Positions 1-13,310 of a stretch of 64,000 bases of DNA are shown here, piece by piece. The DNA comes from Perca fluviatilis. Lineage: Eukaryota; Chordata; Actinopteri; Perciformes; Percidae. Each line of letters opens with the position of its first letter. Position 1 is the stretch's first letter. The notes under the pieces were generated by a model. That model made no database searches. It was given only the letters and a program-made list of their open reading frames with translations, and was not told where the DNA came from. The position numbers and the translations under genes were made by a program. The DNA lies in the NCBI RefSeq assembly GCF_010015445.1, contig NC_053127.1, positions 28,551,715 through 28,615,714 of the forward strand, read 5' to 3'.

Positions 1-50
1 CTCCCCCGAAGCCAACTCTTCAATTCTGAATAGGCTAGCCAGGCCCCTCC

Positions 51-115
<65 letters not shown>

Positions 116-1715
116 ATATATGGCCATCATCGCCACATCCAGGCACACTGTTTGCTACCTGCTACTCAATCATTTTTGGAGGATGAGTCACAGTGCGATG
201 ACCGGGGTCACCCTGTCAATCAGTCCATCTGCAATGGAATCAAACGCTGCATCTGGAGCCATTACCTAAGTCACTGATGATGTGTGTACAATAGGCAGCC
301 CAGTGCAGGCCTGGTGAGTTTTCAAGCACCTCAAGCCCCTCAAAAATGCGATTCATTTTCTGAGAATAATAATAAACACAGCAATTTTTGAAAGGGCTTT
401 CGCCGACCGGGTGCTGCCCGGGCCCTAATAAAAAAATCGAACAGAAGCACATTCTTCTTTTATACCTAATAAAGCATGCTTTAAGTTTGTAGACCTCTAA
501 CATTTTAACGCTTTGGCAACATTTTAGTTTCTTCCTCCTCAAGCAAATGGGGCAGACATCTGCATCATCATTTCTGTATCTGTGCCTCAGAGCTCAACCC
601 ACTATCCAGTCATCCCTCAATCAAATTACTGGTCTCTGAAGCAGCCTGTGCCATGTCAAATCACTGCCAAGCAGCCCTGAAAGACTTTGTATGTAAGTAA
701 ACATGCTGCATGCATTTTGAATTAAAACGAGAGAAAAAGGGGGATTTGTATATCAGAACGGATTTCTTTAGACACCCCGGAGATACAATTTTTTTTAAAT
801 CGTCTCACCTTAGTCGAAGCTCTCACTGAATACTTGAAACACTACAGAAATGAACTGGGACCAAACAGCTGAATAAATAACTATGGTAATAGCTATGAAT
901 CTGAGCAGCTTTTGCTTTTAGTAAGAAGCCCAACATTTTCTTATGCCACAAAGATGTACAGCTTTGAACTCATCACGGTCATGACAAATGGGAAGATGAC
1001 TTTGTGCCTACAGAGCACATTAACATTGAATTGCACTTGATTATTTATAGCAGTAATAAGCAATGTAAAACAAAAAGATATGTAGCCATACTGTATCACT
1101 GCAAAATCTCCCAGTCACCTTTTTAGGCCTACTAGGGCTATTAATAGCAGTGATGATCACCCTCTGAAGGCTCCTTCTATCTCCTCCTGTGCTCCTCAGC
1201 GTTTGCCAGAGACTGCTGCTTTGACAGGTCATCTACACCAATTAACTCTGGCATGAAACGCTGTCAACAAGTGCAGAGGTTTCACAACGTTGGGCTTTGG
1301 CGATGGCACTACAGCTACTGTTAGAAAGATCCAGTCAGAGCAAGTGGTAATTGCATTCACAAGTGGGGCTGCATGCGAGCTTTGAAAGATGTCATTGTTT
1401 CAGTTGTAGGAGTATTCAAATTCAAACATGGTGAGAATTCCCACCTCTGATTTAAAAAAGTAAGTAAGACATTACAAATTAAAGAAGCGATGGTTTGAAG
1501 AATTACAGCCTCTTCATGCAATAATAATTGTTTCCGGAAAGTCACTTCTGCTCTAGTGTGGGTCCCCTGCCTCTTCTAATCATTTCTCCACGCTGATCAT
1601 CACCGAGGACAGACTGGGCCGTTAAAGAGGATCAAGTGCCGGGTCCTCCATTCCTCCAAGGGAGTTTATGTAAATTAGCAATGAACACGCTTCTCCACAT
1701 CACAACAGATAGAGC

Positions 1716-1746
<31 letters not shown>

Positions 1747-2187
1747 CGGAGGCTGTCTGCTTCCTGTCGGACAGCTCCAATTACCAATCAGTGACCTGGG
1801 AAATAGACGGTGTGGCAGAGGGAGGAGGGAGATAGAGAGCAGCAAAGCAATAATGTCAGATCCGAATGAAGGAGAGCGCTGGGAGCTGCTGACAATATTT
1901 TCACGTCAGATCCTTTTGAGGGTGGATGAACAGAGTTTGCTCCACTTTGTCCCTGATTGTGACACCCTGAGCCCAGGGATTTAATACGTCTGTAGCCAAT
2001 GCAGGATGCAAATCAAACACTTGCTCTTGTAAGACAGAACCCAGGGCCTTCTGACACGCCTCCTGACATGCACTGCTCAAGCTTCCTAACAAGGAAGCAA
2101 CTCGTATTAGTCTTTCTATACTCAAAAGTGCAATGGCAGACAGGGAGTCATCCTTGATCCAGCATCCCAGGGGAAACCTTTCTCTCA

Positions 2188-2190
<3 letters not shown>
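1..2190. other. intergenic, left edge
   Basis: Contains a (CA)n tract at 52-109 and a (CAA)n tract at 1714-1747. A 95-codon minus-strand frame at 1901-2188 shows no family I can name. Nothing else is recognisable. Confidence 0.7.
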
Positions 2191-2225
<35 letters not shown>

Positions 2226-2229
2226 TCGT

Positions 2230-2275
<46 letters not shown>

Positions 2276-2345
2276 ATTTATTTATAAAGCGCTTTCAAGT
2301 CAAAGTGCTGTACAGAACATAGAAAATGCAGTTTAAAAACAGTTC
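2191..2345. repeat. (TG)n + (AAT)n followed by LINE-like 3' end
   Basis: TG repeats (2191-2222) are followed by (TAA)n (2231-2273) and then TTTATTTATAAAGCGCTTTC...AAAGTGCTGTACA. The last block resembles the 3' end of the LINE at 9215-9830 read in the same orientation, so the (AAT)n may be that LINE's tail. Confidence 0.6.
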
Positions 2346-2424
2346 CAGTGACTAAAATATCACACACACTTGAACTCTCAGAAAAACATACAGAGAAATT
2401 AGGCCTCATACACAAGTTTAACTA

Positions 2425-2698
2425 CATTCATGGGGTCCAAAAACTGGGAATACACTATACTTGTGGGGTCCGGACAGCTTTGTGGGGCCAAAATGCTGGA
2501 CCCCACAACTTTAAAGGGCTGTTTGAGGGTTAGGCCTTGGTTTTAGGATTAGGGCTAGAATTAGGTTATGGTTAGGGTGAGGATAAGGGTTAAGGTTAGG
2601 CATTTAGTTGTGATGGTTAAGGTTAGGGTAAGGGGCTAGGGAATGCATTATGTCAATGAAGGTCCCCACAAAGATAGGGAAACGCACACACACACACA

Positions 2699-2741
<43 letters not shown>

Positions 2742-2760
2742 GTGTGTGTGTGTGTGTGTA
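2425..2760. repeat. teleost dispersed repeat (GTTAGGG-rich) plus (TG)n
   Basis: GGGGTCCAAAAACTGGG and GGACCCCACAACTTTAAAGG lead into degenerate GGTTAGGG-like motifs and end with AATGAAGGTCCCCACAAAGA, followed by (CA)n/(TG)n to 2760. The motif order is that of a widespread fish interspersed repeat, not a telomere. Confidence 0.6.
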
Positions 2761-5121
2761 TGTCTCTGTCAGCACCTCTTCCGTTCATCATCCCTTCATC
2801 TGTCTACAGCATAGTAACGCAAAGCTGAGCAATGGCGGCTTAATGACATAAGCTCTGGTGGCAAAGTGCATGGCCGTTCATACAGGCACTTCCCTCCCCA
2901 GTGAAAGTAAAGGGGCGTCGTTTAGTGTGTACTCCGAGATCAAAAGCCTTTCAGGACTCATGCAACATGAAACACACTGTCAGATGGAACAGATGGCCGA
3001 GGACAGTAACTTCTCAGTTTGAATATCAACACTTCCCCTTTTAGAATAAATGTGTGACCTTATTCAAACGAGCTGAGAGAGACACGCTTCCTCTCTTTGA
3101 GTCCTGCCTCCCTGTCAACGGACTGGAGCTGAACGAGCAGGGCAGGACTGGTTTTATTCCAAACGCCAGTAACACCAGATCTTATGACTGAGTTTCCCGG
3201 GCTCTGATTACATAGTATGTGAGACACTGTAAGAACAAGTTTCTCCTGCCAGTTTACCCCCATTGATATCCATGAAATATTAGATGCAGAGAATGTGCTG
3301 TGCACCCACAGAGGAGGGAAAGTGTACTGTACATAATACACATAAGTGTACACAATCTTAGAAATTTGACTACTGACATAAATTACATCTGGTGTTTTAA
3401 GCTGTCAAAGAGATAATCTTGACCTAATCAACTCAATTTTATTTATAGTGTCAATTCCTAACAGACATCTCGAGACCCTTTACAGATAGAGTAGGTCTAG
3501 ACCGAACGCCATAATTTACAGAGAGCCAACAACTCCCCCAGGAGCAAGCATTTGAAACACTTCCTTCTGCAAATACAGACACAATACAAAGTAGTAATTT
3601 TCCTTTAAATGGCTAAGTTACCATTCGCCCAAGCTAGACTATCTCCATTCTAGTCATTCAAATTGCTGCTAATAAAAAACTAGAAAAGAAGACACTGTGC
3701 AGCACAGCAGATGTCGCGAGTTTTCACCACGCTTGTGCTGTTTCTGTGCTGCGTGTCACGGCGAGAGAGTTTCACAGTAAAGGGGAGAATAACAGGAAGG
3801 GGAGGAACGGGACTTGAAGGCGGGTGAGTCCAAGATGCTGTCAGAAACTGTTCAACTCGCACAGTACAGAGGAAAATAGCTACTGTTGACAGCACAGACC
3901 GGTCTGCTGTGGTCAGGCCCAAAGTCTGGACCCTGGAGAAATACTGAGGGGCTCCTCTTATAATCAGCAGTCAGAAAAACTGGATGAGATAACATTTGCT
4001 TCAAAGGATGTCCAACTTATGACTGTGTGTAAAAAAAAAAAAAATGGTTTATCTGCTTGTCAAAGATACAACCGCTTAGAAAACTCAACATTGAAGGCAT
4101 ACCAAATGATTGACAGAGAGGAAACCTCGCTGCTTTGGGAAAGTGTAAGCCAGCGGTTTTATGCTGAAACTGATCAAATGTGCCAAATACATTTTAGGAG
4201 AGAGTTTATATTTTAAAAAAATATCCAAAGTGAATTGCTAAGAGAGGCAGCCTCTTTTTGGAAATCCATTCCTCTTCCACTGTTGCAGCAAATAAACTTC
4301 TGTCTCTTTTCATCAGCAGCATCTTGAATGCATTATTCATATTTCCCTCTAACTGTCTGGATGGTATTCTGGACTCCTCTCATTCAGATAATTTGTACTT
4401 TTGTCCATGTATCTTGTATAAATAAATGATTAGCCGCTGCAGATGTTTGTCTTCCCCATTAAATATTCCCATAAGTTAATTCTGTGGAAAGAAAGTTTTA
4501 ATCACTTTGAAATGTTCCTCTGTTACTGTTTGCAAATTGTTTTCAACGCACACTGATGTACACTCTGGAGCCGCTTCATAAACACTTTGCCAGAATAATT
4601 CAGCTGTAAATCAAAAAGTCATTACTTCATAGTGCACTTCCAACCAGAAAATACAGCCTTTATTTTTTTACACGTAAAATCATTTAGAGTGCTTTTTCAG
4701 TCATCTTTTCCATCGGTTCGTTATGGAGTTGCACAGCAAAGTGAAATAATACTCAATGGTGGACAAAAGTCTTCCTCCCTTGCCTTGTTTTGGCTGTAGA
4801 GACGCCAGGGCATGCTCAGTCATGCATGTGAGTTTGTAGCCCTGCTTCGCTTCTTGATCGCGCCTGTCTGGTCATGCTCAGCTCATCTCAGGGATGTTTC
4901 CACTCATCTGAGGCGTCGCACCACACAGTGAATATTAACAGAGGAAGAGGGGGAACAGAGCAGATTATGCAGCCTTGTAACGTTTAATGAGCTGTCACAC
5001 CGTCAGACTCCGACAGATAATTAACCTCCATGATTTGTCATGTCATAATATCGCTGGAAGATTCTTCTGTGTGCCTCCGGATGGACTTTTTAACATCTGC
5101 GTGTGCTCTGCATATTTACTG
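2761..5121. other. intergenic with one repeat remnant
   Basis: Positions 3428-3575 (CAATTTTATTTATAGTGTCA...AGGTCTAGACCGAACGCC) look like a common fish retroelement 3' end. Nothing else is recognised. Confidence 0.5.
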
Positions 5122-5129
5122 GCTGCAGG

Positions 5130-5616
5130 TAGTGGTGGAATGTAACTAAGTACATTTACTCAAGTACTGTACTTAAGTATAAATTTGAGGTACTTGTACA
5201 TAATTTGAGGTGAAATATGGTACTTTTTACTCCACTACATTCATCTGACAGCTTTAGTTACTTTACAAATTAGGATTTTTGCACACAAAACACATGTAGT
5301 TTATAAAATATGATGTTTTATTATAAATTTAACGACCCAACAATAACAGACAAGACCCTATCCTACAAGTCCAGCTGAAATGGTTAGCTGATTAATTGAC
5401 AGAAATGTTTGGATCGTTTCCAGTTTCTAAAATGGGAGGATTTTTCTGCATTGAGTACTTTTACTTTGAACACTTTAAGTACATTTTCCTGATGATACAT
5501 ACTTTTACGTAGGAAAAATTTTCAACGCAGGACTTTTACTTGTAAGAGAGTATTTTTACAGTGTGGTATTAGTACTTTTACTTAAGTTAAGGATGTGAAT
5601 ACTTCTTCCACCACTG
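5130..5616. mobile_element. hAT MITE with 8-bp target duplication
   Basis: Ends TAGTGGTGGAATGTAACTAA and CTTCTTCCACCACTG are inverted. GCTGCAGG occurs immediately on both sides (5122-5129 and 5617-5624), a perfect 8-bp duplication as expected for hAT transposases. The interior is the AAGTACATTTACTCAAGTAC family. It encodes no transposase. Confidence 0.9.
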
Positions 5617-5624
5617 GCTGCAGG

Positions 5625-6179
5625 TACGAGGAGATGGAGGAGAGGAAAAAGAGAGGAGTGATTGTGATGGAGGTCAGAGATTAGGCCGGCGGATGTTGAT
5701 TCCTCGGGGAGTGCCGGTCCTCTGGGAAGTCTCAGTCTTTTTATACTCTCCGTGGTCAGGCTGGAGGAGCTGCTGAGATCCCACACAGCCCACATGGCAC
5801 CTCATTTCTTTTCTTATTTCATCTCTCTCTCTCTATCCATCTCCTCTCAAAGAGAGCCAACATAAAGCTAATGTTTTGTATCTAAAGTGCTGTGCTCTCC
5901 CCAGGACGTTTCCCTCATAGTGGCCAGGAAGGTTGTTCAAATAAACACTACACATGTAGACTCTCACTCGCTGTTCCACTCCCTGGAGGAGGCAGCTTGG
6001 GAGACCTACAGTGTATTTTGCTGTTATCGGGCAGAAATGGAATTCGTGACGCATCACTCGAGATTTATGCGGCAAAGAACATATCAAGAGATATGCAGGC
6101 GCCAGTTATGTAAAGAAATTCACAAATGGGATGTGAGAAAAAGCAGCAACACATACAGAAGCACCCGCGTGGACTGTAT

Positions 6180-6266
<87 letters not shown>

Positions 6267-6865
6267 AATCTGTTTCTTAGGATAAACCCCTTGAAATGTA
6301 TCATCTCGTTTTTGAGGGGGTCCCAACCATACCAAATATAACACAGTCATTACTTACAACCGGCAAAAAAACAAAACAAAAAACAAAGTGTGTGTGCGTA
6401 CTGAACACAGGCACAGCGCCACACACTCTATGAGAACAGTGAGAAGCTGCATCTTGTCTGTGGGTGGGACCAGATGAGCAGACAGTCCAAACAGTGAGAG
6501 CTGAGCTGGAGCTACTAAGCTCCGGACGGGCTCCGAGGACGGAGGACGGAGGGGGGGGGGGGGCTATATTTTTGTATGGCTCACCTCCTGCATCTCTATT
6601 GATCTTATTCTCTGTCACACGTGCAAACACATCTATAAACACAGTAGTTTTCCATCAAATCCAATGACATCCTCCACTAATATTTTGGTTAGTTACACAT
6701 TCCCCAAATTGGGACTCCCAAGTTTTATTGCCAGGACTCAGAAGGCATGTACAGTGCACACTGCTTGTAGTCTGTCTTGTTTTTTGCCTTCTGCAAGCTC
6801 CTCTAGTCTGGTAAGTACAGGTACCACCATATCATTTAGTAAGCCAGAAAAAGATTTAGTATGTC
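5625..6865. other. intergenic with (TG)n
   Basis: A (TG)n tract of about 40 units occupies 6180-6260. A frame at 5887-6285 runs into this tract and is not recognised. A run of 14 G starts near 6549. Confidence 0.7.
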
Positions 6866-7335
6866 CCAATCAAGGTTATTGTGGTGCTATTTTAGTTTTG
6901 ACTTTTAGATTTCATTTTAGTTTAGTTTTCAGAGTGTGTTTGCTAGTTTTAGTTCAATTTCAGTTTGTCAGAAATATTTTGTTTTTATATATTGCGTTTT
7001 AGTTTTACAGTAGTTTTTGTTAGAGCCAGGTATACTTTCTCAGAAGAATGTAGCTACATACACATACAACATGCATGGTTCAAGAAATTTAGGAATGGCC
7101 ATGATGTTAAATGCTTCATCTTGGCGCTTCTTCAGTTTCCGATGTTGTCGATGTCAGTGTCAAATTAAAATTGAAATGATTTGCTATCAGTTTATTTATT
7201 TTATTTTTTAACCTGGCAATATAATTTTTGTTTGGTTTTAGTTTTTCTTGAAGGTTTTAGTTTTTATTTAGTTTATGTTTACTAAAACTATTTTTCACTA
7301 CTAATTTTTCACTTAGTTTAGCTTTAGTAACAATC
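6866..7335. repeat. TTTAGTTTT-rich dispersed repeat
   Basis: Long TTTTAGTTT-type low-complexity sequence is bounded by CAAGGTTATTGTGG and, on the right, AGTAACAATCCCTTC, a weak inverted pair. This resembles a common fish MITE, but the ends are decayed. Confidence 0.45.
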
Positions 7336-7489
7336 CCTTCCACAGCATATATTAGCAAGAAGATAAAAGTTCAAGATGCAATTTTATGATGAAGTAGTAT
7401 GACCACTTGTATGCATACTGCATGCAGCAGTACATCTGTTGTAAGAGCAGCTGCAGTACGTATTAAAAAGTAAAAAGAATCTATGTTCT

Positions 7490-8145
7490 CACGTAAAGTA
7501 CTTAAGTACAGTTATGAGGCACCTGCACTTTGCTTGAGTATATCCATTTAGTGTTACTTTCTACTTCTACTCCGCTACATTTCAGATGAAATATTATACG
7601 CTACATTAATCTGACAGCTTTAGTTACTAGTTACTTTGCTAATTTAGATTTTTGCACACAAAACACAAGGAATTTTCTGAAATACAATGTTTTATTATAA
7701 ATTAAACTACCCAACACTATATGTACTAATACATAATACTTTTTATTCCACTACATTTATCTGACAGCTATAGTTATTAGCTAATTTTGCACGTTAAGAT
7801 TTTACATACAAATCGTGTACAGATTTGATTAAATATGATGCATTGCTATATGGGTTATATACCACTTGGGATCGACAGAGACAAAAGGGGGCTGTGGGCC
7901 ACAACATTTAAATCTTGCTTATGGATAAGTAATTATATTAAAAACAGTATTTATTGTCATCATTTTATTTAGATAATGATATCAATATAATAATCCAGTA
8001 ATATAATATATGAGATTATAGCCTTGACAGAATGCATTCTGCTGCATAACGAATACTTTTACTGATAATTCTTTCAGCACAGTATGTTTTACATTGTGGT
8101 ATCGCTATTTTTACTTCATTAAAGGATCTGAAAACTTCTTCCAGC
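7490..8145. mobile_element. decayed hAT MITE, relative of the 5130-5616 element
   Basis: Shares GTACTTAAGTACAG, CTGACAGCTTTAGTTACT, TTTTTGCACACAAAACACA and TGTTTTATTATAAATT blocks with the intact copy and ends ACTTCTTCCAGCAG. It contains insertions, and its ends are eroded. Confidence 0.75.
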
Positions 8146-8182
8146 AGTTCTCTTATTGAAGCCTTAGTTTGACTAGTGTCCT

Positions 8183-8471
8183 CATGTGGTGGCTAGTGCT
8201 CTCCTGTATGCTGTTGCATGCTGGGGCAGCAGACTAGCGGCAGACACCAACAGACTCAACAAACTGATTCACAAGGCCAGTGATGTTGTTGCTGTGGAGC
8301 TGGACTCCTTAAAGGAAGTGTCAGAGAGGAGGATGCTGATCCAAAAAACACTCCGTCCTGGACAACTCCTTCCACCCACTCCACAACACACTGGTCAGTC
8401 TGAGGAGCACCTTCAGCGAGAGACTCCGACTCCCACGATGCACAAACACAAACCCCCCTCCCCCCAAAAAA

Positions 8472-8506
<35 letters not shown>

Positions 8507-8869
8507 CAACCCCCCCCCCACCCCACCCCCCCCCACAAAAACATAAAAAAATAAAAAAAAAAAAAAAAAAAAAAACAGTAATTTATCAGATACACGCGCA
8601 AGGTGTTATTTATTCACTGATGCTACTTATATCCACACTGTACTTATTTATGTTTGTACTCTATTTGTGTCGACACTGCACTGAATTTGTACAATCCATT
8701 TGAAACAATCGTTTTAACCTAATGCTACTTGTAACCTAATCTCACTTACTTCTAGTTATGTTTTTATTTATATCTTACTGTAGCTATGTTACTTTATACA
8801 CTTATTGACTCTTTTCTTACTGTTATTTTACCTTGAATTTGACTGTGAGCAATAAAGTTTTCTGATTCT
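8183..8869 (+). mobile_element. L2-type LINE 3' fragment
   Basis: The frame from 8186 (VASALLYAVACWGSRL, then LNKLIHKASDVVAVELDSL) is the C-terminal end of a fish LINE reverse-transcriptase ORF. A frameshift near 8345 and a C-run/A-run expansion (8464-8575) disrupt it. The 3' end is AATAAAGTTTTCTGATTCT. A 25-bp direct repeat (8158-8182 and 8870-8894, one mismatch) flanks it as target duplication. Confidence 0.9.
8464..8575. repeat. C-run and A-run expansion in LINE fragment
   Basis: Almost unbroken C for about 80 nt followed by A-rich sequence. It interrupts the LINE's coding remnant and could be an assembly-sensitive tract. Confidence 0.9.
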
Positions 8870-9130
8870 GAAGCCTTAGTTTGACTAGTGCCCTTATTGA
8901 AGCCTTAGTTTGACTAGTATCCATTGTGGATTGTATGAGAGCAATCTCACTGGCCACCAAAGGCATTCGCCATCATCACATCATAACGTTCGGCGCACGA
9001 TGTTGATAAAATGGGCTGAGCCGCAGAATTTAGATAAGACTCAATAAACACGTCCAGCTCTGTGTTAACAGTGCTGAAAGACAAAGGCCAGGACAAAGAT
9101 ACCTCTATACATTCAATACAGGTGGACTGG

Positions 9131-10195
9131 GACCTTCCTCCACAGCGCTACAGAGGAGGGTCTGGCTAGTCCACACAGCATTCCTGGATGGAAGGAAAAC
9201 GTGCTCTGGTTTAGTAAGTAAATAAGTAAGTAAAGTTTATTTCTATAGCACCTTTAAAAACAGCTCGTGCTGACCAAAGTGCTGTACATAGCGCATTAGC
9301 CACAGGGTGATAAAATAAAAATAAAAATAAAACACACGTACAAATCAGTGATTTAGGCTAAAAAGCACATCGAAAGACAAACACTTCATTACAAACATAG
9401 CAGGATAAGACAATTAAGATGCCGGGAAGGCCAATATAAAAAGATGAGTTTTGAGCCTGGCTTTGAATATCAAAATTGAAGGGGCACTTCTGATGTCAGG
9501 TGGCAGTCGGTTCCACAGCTGAGGGCCAGCAACAGAAAAGGCTCGGTCACCTTTTTGCTTAAGCCGGGACCGTGGGACATGGAGGAGGCCTTGGCTGGAG
9601 GATCTGAGGGACCTGGGGGCTACGTGAAAATTAATGATATATCAGCTAAGTAGCTGGGGACCAGGGCGTGAAGAGCTTTAAAAACCATCAACAGTATTTT
9701 AAATTGTATCCTAGACTGGACTGGAAGCCAGTGCAAGGAGGCTAGGACAGGTGTAATGTGTTCACGCTTTTTTGTATTCGTGAGCAGCCTAGCCGCTGCA
9801 TTTTGGACCATCTGAAGCCAAAGTTTATTGGCATTTCTTTAAATCAATCACAATCGTCATGGGCAACGCTAAGCACCGGACACAATGACAGTGTCTCTGC
9901 AAAATAGTCTTCGGGAAGGAACTTGTTTTGGTGGAACATGTGTACGATCAAAGGTTGTTTTAGTCGTGCAACAGAAAACTCCGATTGGACAGATAGTCTA
10001 GCTAGCTGTCTGGATTTACCCTGCAGAGATCTGAGGAGCAGTTAACCGTAGTCCTCACAAATCCACCGGAGTTTAAAATTCCAACACAAAAAAAGCGGAC
10101 GTAACGGACGTGCGGCTGAAAATTAGGGACATCCGGCGGAATTTCCGGCTCACCGGAACAACCCCGGAAATGAAGTGTTGTCTATATAGACTATG
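9131..10195. mobile_element. DNA-transposon remnant hosting a LINE
   Basis: The left part (CTCCACAGCGCTACAGAGGA, then GGTCTGGCTAGTCCACACAG) and the right part (AAACTCCGATTGGACAGATA ... TATAGACTAT) belong to one fish repeat family with TAGTCT-type ends. The same terminal sequence occurs at 28180-28410 and, inverted, at 29700-29916. A LINE fragment is inserted at 9215-9830. Confidence 0.65.
9215..9830 (-). mobile_element. LINE 3' fragment, nested
   Basis: Minus-strand reading gives MVQNAAARLLTNTKKREHIT, then HWLPVQSRIQFKILLM, and further on LKTHLFILAF, the conserved C-terminal block of many fish LINE ORF2 proteins. It ends near 9215 with a TTAC-type tail. The host sequence resumes at GTTTATTGGCATTTCTTTAA, with GTTTA as a possible target duplication. 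Confidence 0.8.
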
Positions 10196-10199
10196 TTCC

Positions 10200-11636
10200 T
10201 GTAGACTGTAAACTGTTTGCTACCTAGTTTCCAAACTTGGTGATAACCTTCTCTACAAAGGTCATTTCTCGACATGTTTTAATACTGTGCACATCAAAAT
10301 AGTATTTTAATGATAATTGAAATGAAAAGTTTAATTAACTATTTAAAAATCCATAATATTACATCTACTCCAGCCTCATTGATGTATCCAAAATCTATGA
10401 ATTTCATTTCATAAGTTCATTTTGCATCCAGCGCCTATTTCACTGTAATACTGCCGACCTCACTTTATGCCATATTTATGTCAGTGCAGAGACTTACTTT
10501 TGTTGTTGTTGAGAAGCAGAGAAATGTGGTGTTTCAGCGAGGTCCTCTATGCGATTGTATGCCATCCAGAAGCTTTTTAATCCATCATGGAATTACAGTG
10601 TCTTTGTAAAATAAAGAAATAATTATGAATCCAAAACTCGAGTCATGTAATCTCCAATATATTTTTTTGTCATCTCTTTAAACTAGCCTTGTTCTGTGTC
10701 TTAGCTTGATAGCTAACACCAGGGCCTTTCCAAGGAGGGCTTTGGTGCCTTTGTAGCCCTTCCAGAAGCTTAGTTATCTGGCCTGGAACCTCAGTGACTT
10801 TTCGGATACTTTGCACAATAATTCCAGAACGATAAATCCACAACAGAACGGCTATTAGTTCATCTTTTCCTATGAAAAGCTTTCTTTTACTGTTAGCCAA
10901 CTGCCATTTTGACTGCTGACAGTCTTGACTGATGGCTGTGTTGACCACTCACATGAAGTCATGTCAGGAGACAGGGAGCTTGCTCAGCCAATAGATAACC
11001 TTAACCTGATAACAATCAGGAGGGCCTTGTATGTAGTGTTTATGTTTATGCAGTCAGACACAGGCAGGTCAGATGCAGCCCTGGTTGTTGAAATGAGTGT
11101 GAAGTGGCCTCCTTATGTCTAATAGCATACAGGAAATGTAGTGGAGATGACCCAACTAACTTTTTGGATAAAAGAGTGTGGCCTCTTCTGGGGAAAAACT
11201 CTAAATAGTTGTATATTTGTGTCAGTTACTGTGTTTGTTTTGGTTTCCCCAGATTGCCAAGACTTGGAGGAACAATTTCCAAATGTTCTTGTTCATTATT
11301 GTTCTCTGTGATTTCAATACCTTTCTGTGAGATTCAATTTCTGTTTTTTTCTTTTGTATTTATAGTCTTACAATGTCATGTGACATCCCTGCAGCATACA
11401 GTACATATCCTGACAGCTCAAGTTGTCCTGAAAAAAAAAAGATGTCTAACTCGATTGTGCATAACAGGGTTGAGGTTTCAACAAACTCTGTGTGTGAAGT
11501 AACAAAACACATGTTTGAGTGGAGGGGGACTTTAAGTAGGACAGAACATTTTGTGTGGTCTTTGCTGGGAGAAGTATACTACTTACCGCTGATACTGAGG
11601 CCTGGTCTACACGTACAGGCGTATTTTTTTTAAACC
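10200..11636. other. intergenic, nothing recognised
   Basis: Only short frames are present, none with family features. Confidence 0.7.
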
Positions 11637-12310
11637 TACATTGTGTAATTTTTTTAGTTGATTCTTAGCAAAAACACCTTTGTTCTTTCACAAATATGTG
11701 CTCATTCATGTGTAATTACTTCATCCAACTAATCAAAGTAGTCTCGTAAGCGTAGAATCTGACATTCAGAATCATTCAGAATACATACGAGCGAGTCGCT
11801 CGAATGACGGCAGCCATGTAGCGCCTCCATCTTTAAAATACTTTAGCCAAAGAGGGACATACCTCCGCATTTTGCACTTTTAGACTCAGTGGCACCGTGA
11901 CGAATGCGAGCCGGGACAGAAAAAGAGAATGAAAATGACAACGTGACAGGCAAAGCAACAAGACCAAAGTTAATATTGGAGTGGCTAGAACAGGTGCGTG
12001 TAAACGATGGAGATACTAAGAGCTAATTTCGTGTTCGGCAACCGTAAACTAAACCACTTAACAGTTGACACATACACACAGCACAAGTATGCACACTAAA
12101 GCGCATACTTTATATATATATATATACTTTATGTTTATGCTTCTGCGTTAAATCTACGCTGTGGGAACATACGTAGGTACTTAGAGATACCGAACCTACG
12201 CCGTAGCCTGACGTGCACCTCTCCAAAAATGTAACTACACGTTGCGGCAACGCACATCGCTCTGCCGTGGCTCGGTAGCGTTGCATTTCCTGGTTCTCCT
12301 TCTCCATAAA
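11637..12310. repeat. two decayed MITE-like repeats
   Basis: Positions 11637-12000 (CCTACATTGTGTAATTTTTT ... GCAGCCATGTAGCGCCTCCA) and 12105-12310 (ACGTGCACCTCTCC, AAAAATGTAACTACACGTTG) resemble high-copy fish repeats. Ends and duplications are not resolved. A (TA)n run lies at 12112-12126. Confidence 0.4.
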
Positions 12311-13302
12311 CAATGTGAAATCAAGGAGAGGGTTAACTTTTCCTGCTCCAGATTTCCCACCGTGGTCAGAAAGCTCAGGGTAGACACTTTGTTTCTCTCA
12401 CTATGACTCTAGAGTCGTCACTCTCTCACTCGCTCTACCCCACACACACAAACTCATACACATGCCGGCCCTGCTATTTTCTTAAAGAGATCGACGCACA
12501 CACCAACACACAAGTACCGTATAAACTGCAGGCCACTTAACGCTCTGCATGGAGCCTCTGCAGAAACATAAATCACACTTAAGACAAAAAGGTATCCTGT
12601 GAGAACAAGGTAAGCCCTGTATTACTATTGATCTCCACTGGAACAATCAGAATGGACAGACAAAGAAAATAATGAAACCGTTGCTCAACATGGTGCTTCC
12701 TCGCCCAGGAGTTCTGCATGTGTGTTCTGTATTAATCTATTTTATTTTTCTGTGTCAAGTAAAGTTTCAAGCAAATTAACAGTTTTCAGTGGAAAAGGAA
12801 ATGTGAAAAACACAGGCACCAAAGGAAAGGTTCAGTTAACCAAATGGAACCTAAGGGGAAAAAAAGGATGTATTTAATAGGCATGCTAATGCTTTTCTTA
12901 AAACCATGCCCTGTAGCAAAAACAGGCAATTCAAATGAGAAGCATACATTTTCTTCTATTATTTGTGGTGTATTGATGCATCAACAGCACAGTAAACTAG
13001 GAGGAATATCCCAAATAAAACAGAGCTGCAGAGGAGTTGGATCATTGTAGTAATGGTTATTCTTATGGGATCATCATTATATGTATTATGTGTAATATCA
13101 GGCAAGACAGTAATGCTAGCTTGTGGTGGTTGTCAAGAACCAACATACTGTACGCCTCAAATAGCGAATTTGGAAAGCTAGCTAAATGTCGTCTAGCTTT
13201 TGGGACACGACAGACTTTTCTTTCTTTATCTTGGTTTTATATCTGATTTTGTAATACATATTTGTTTTCCTTCTTTGTCTTTGTGAGCTAGCTAGATGTT
13301 AA
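12311..13302. other. intergenic, nothing recognised
   Basis: No coding, RNA or repeat signature noted. Confidence 0.7.
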
Positions 13303-13310
13303 CTCTAAAC

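Noticed and set aside
1901..2188. 95-codon minus-strand frame as an exon
   Set aside because: No recognisable domain, no supporting splice structure and no neighbouring exons.
2520..2640. Interstitial telomere-like (TTAGGG) sequence
   Set aside because: The GGTTAGGG motifs are irregular and sit inside a known type of fish dispersed repeat bounded by GGGGTCC/GGTCCCCAC blocks, not a tandem hexamer array.
5887..6285. 132-codon plus-strand frame as a gene
   Set aside because: The last third is translated (TG)n, there is no family motif, and other frames overlap it on both strands.
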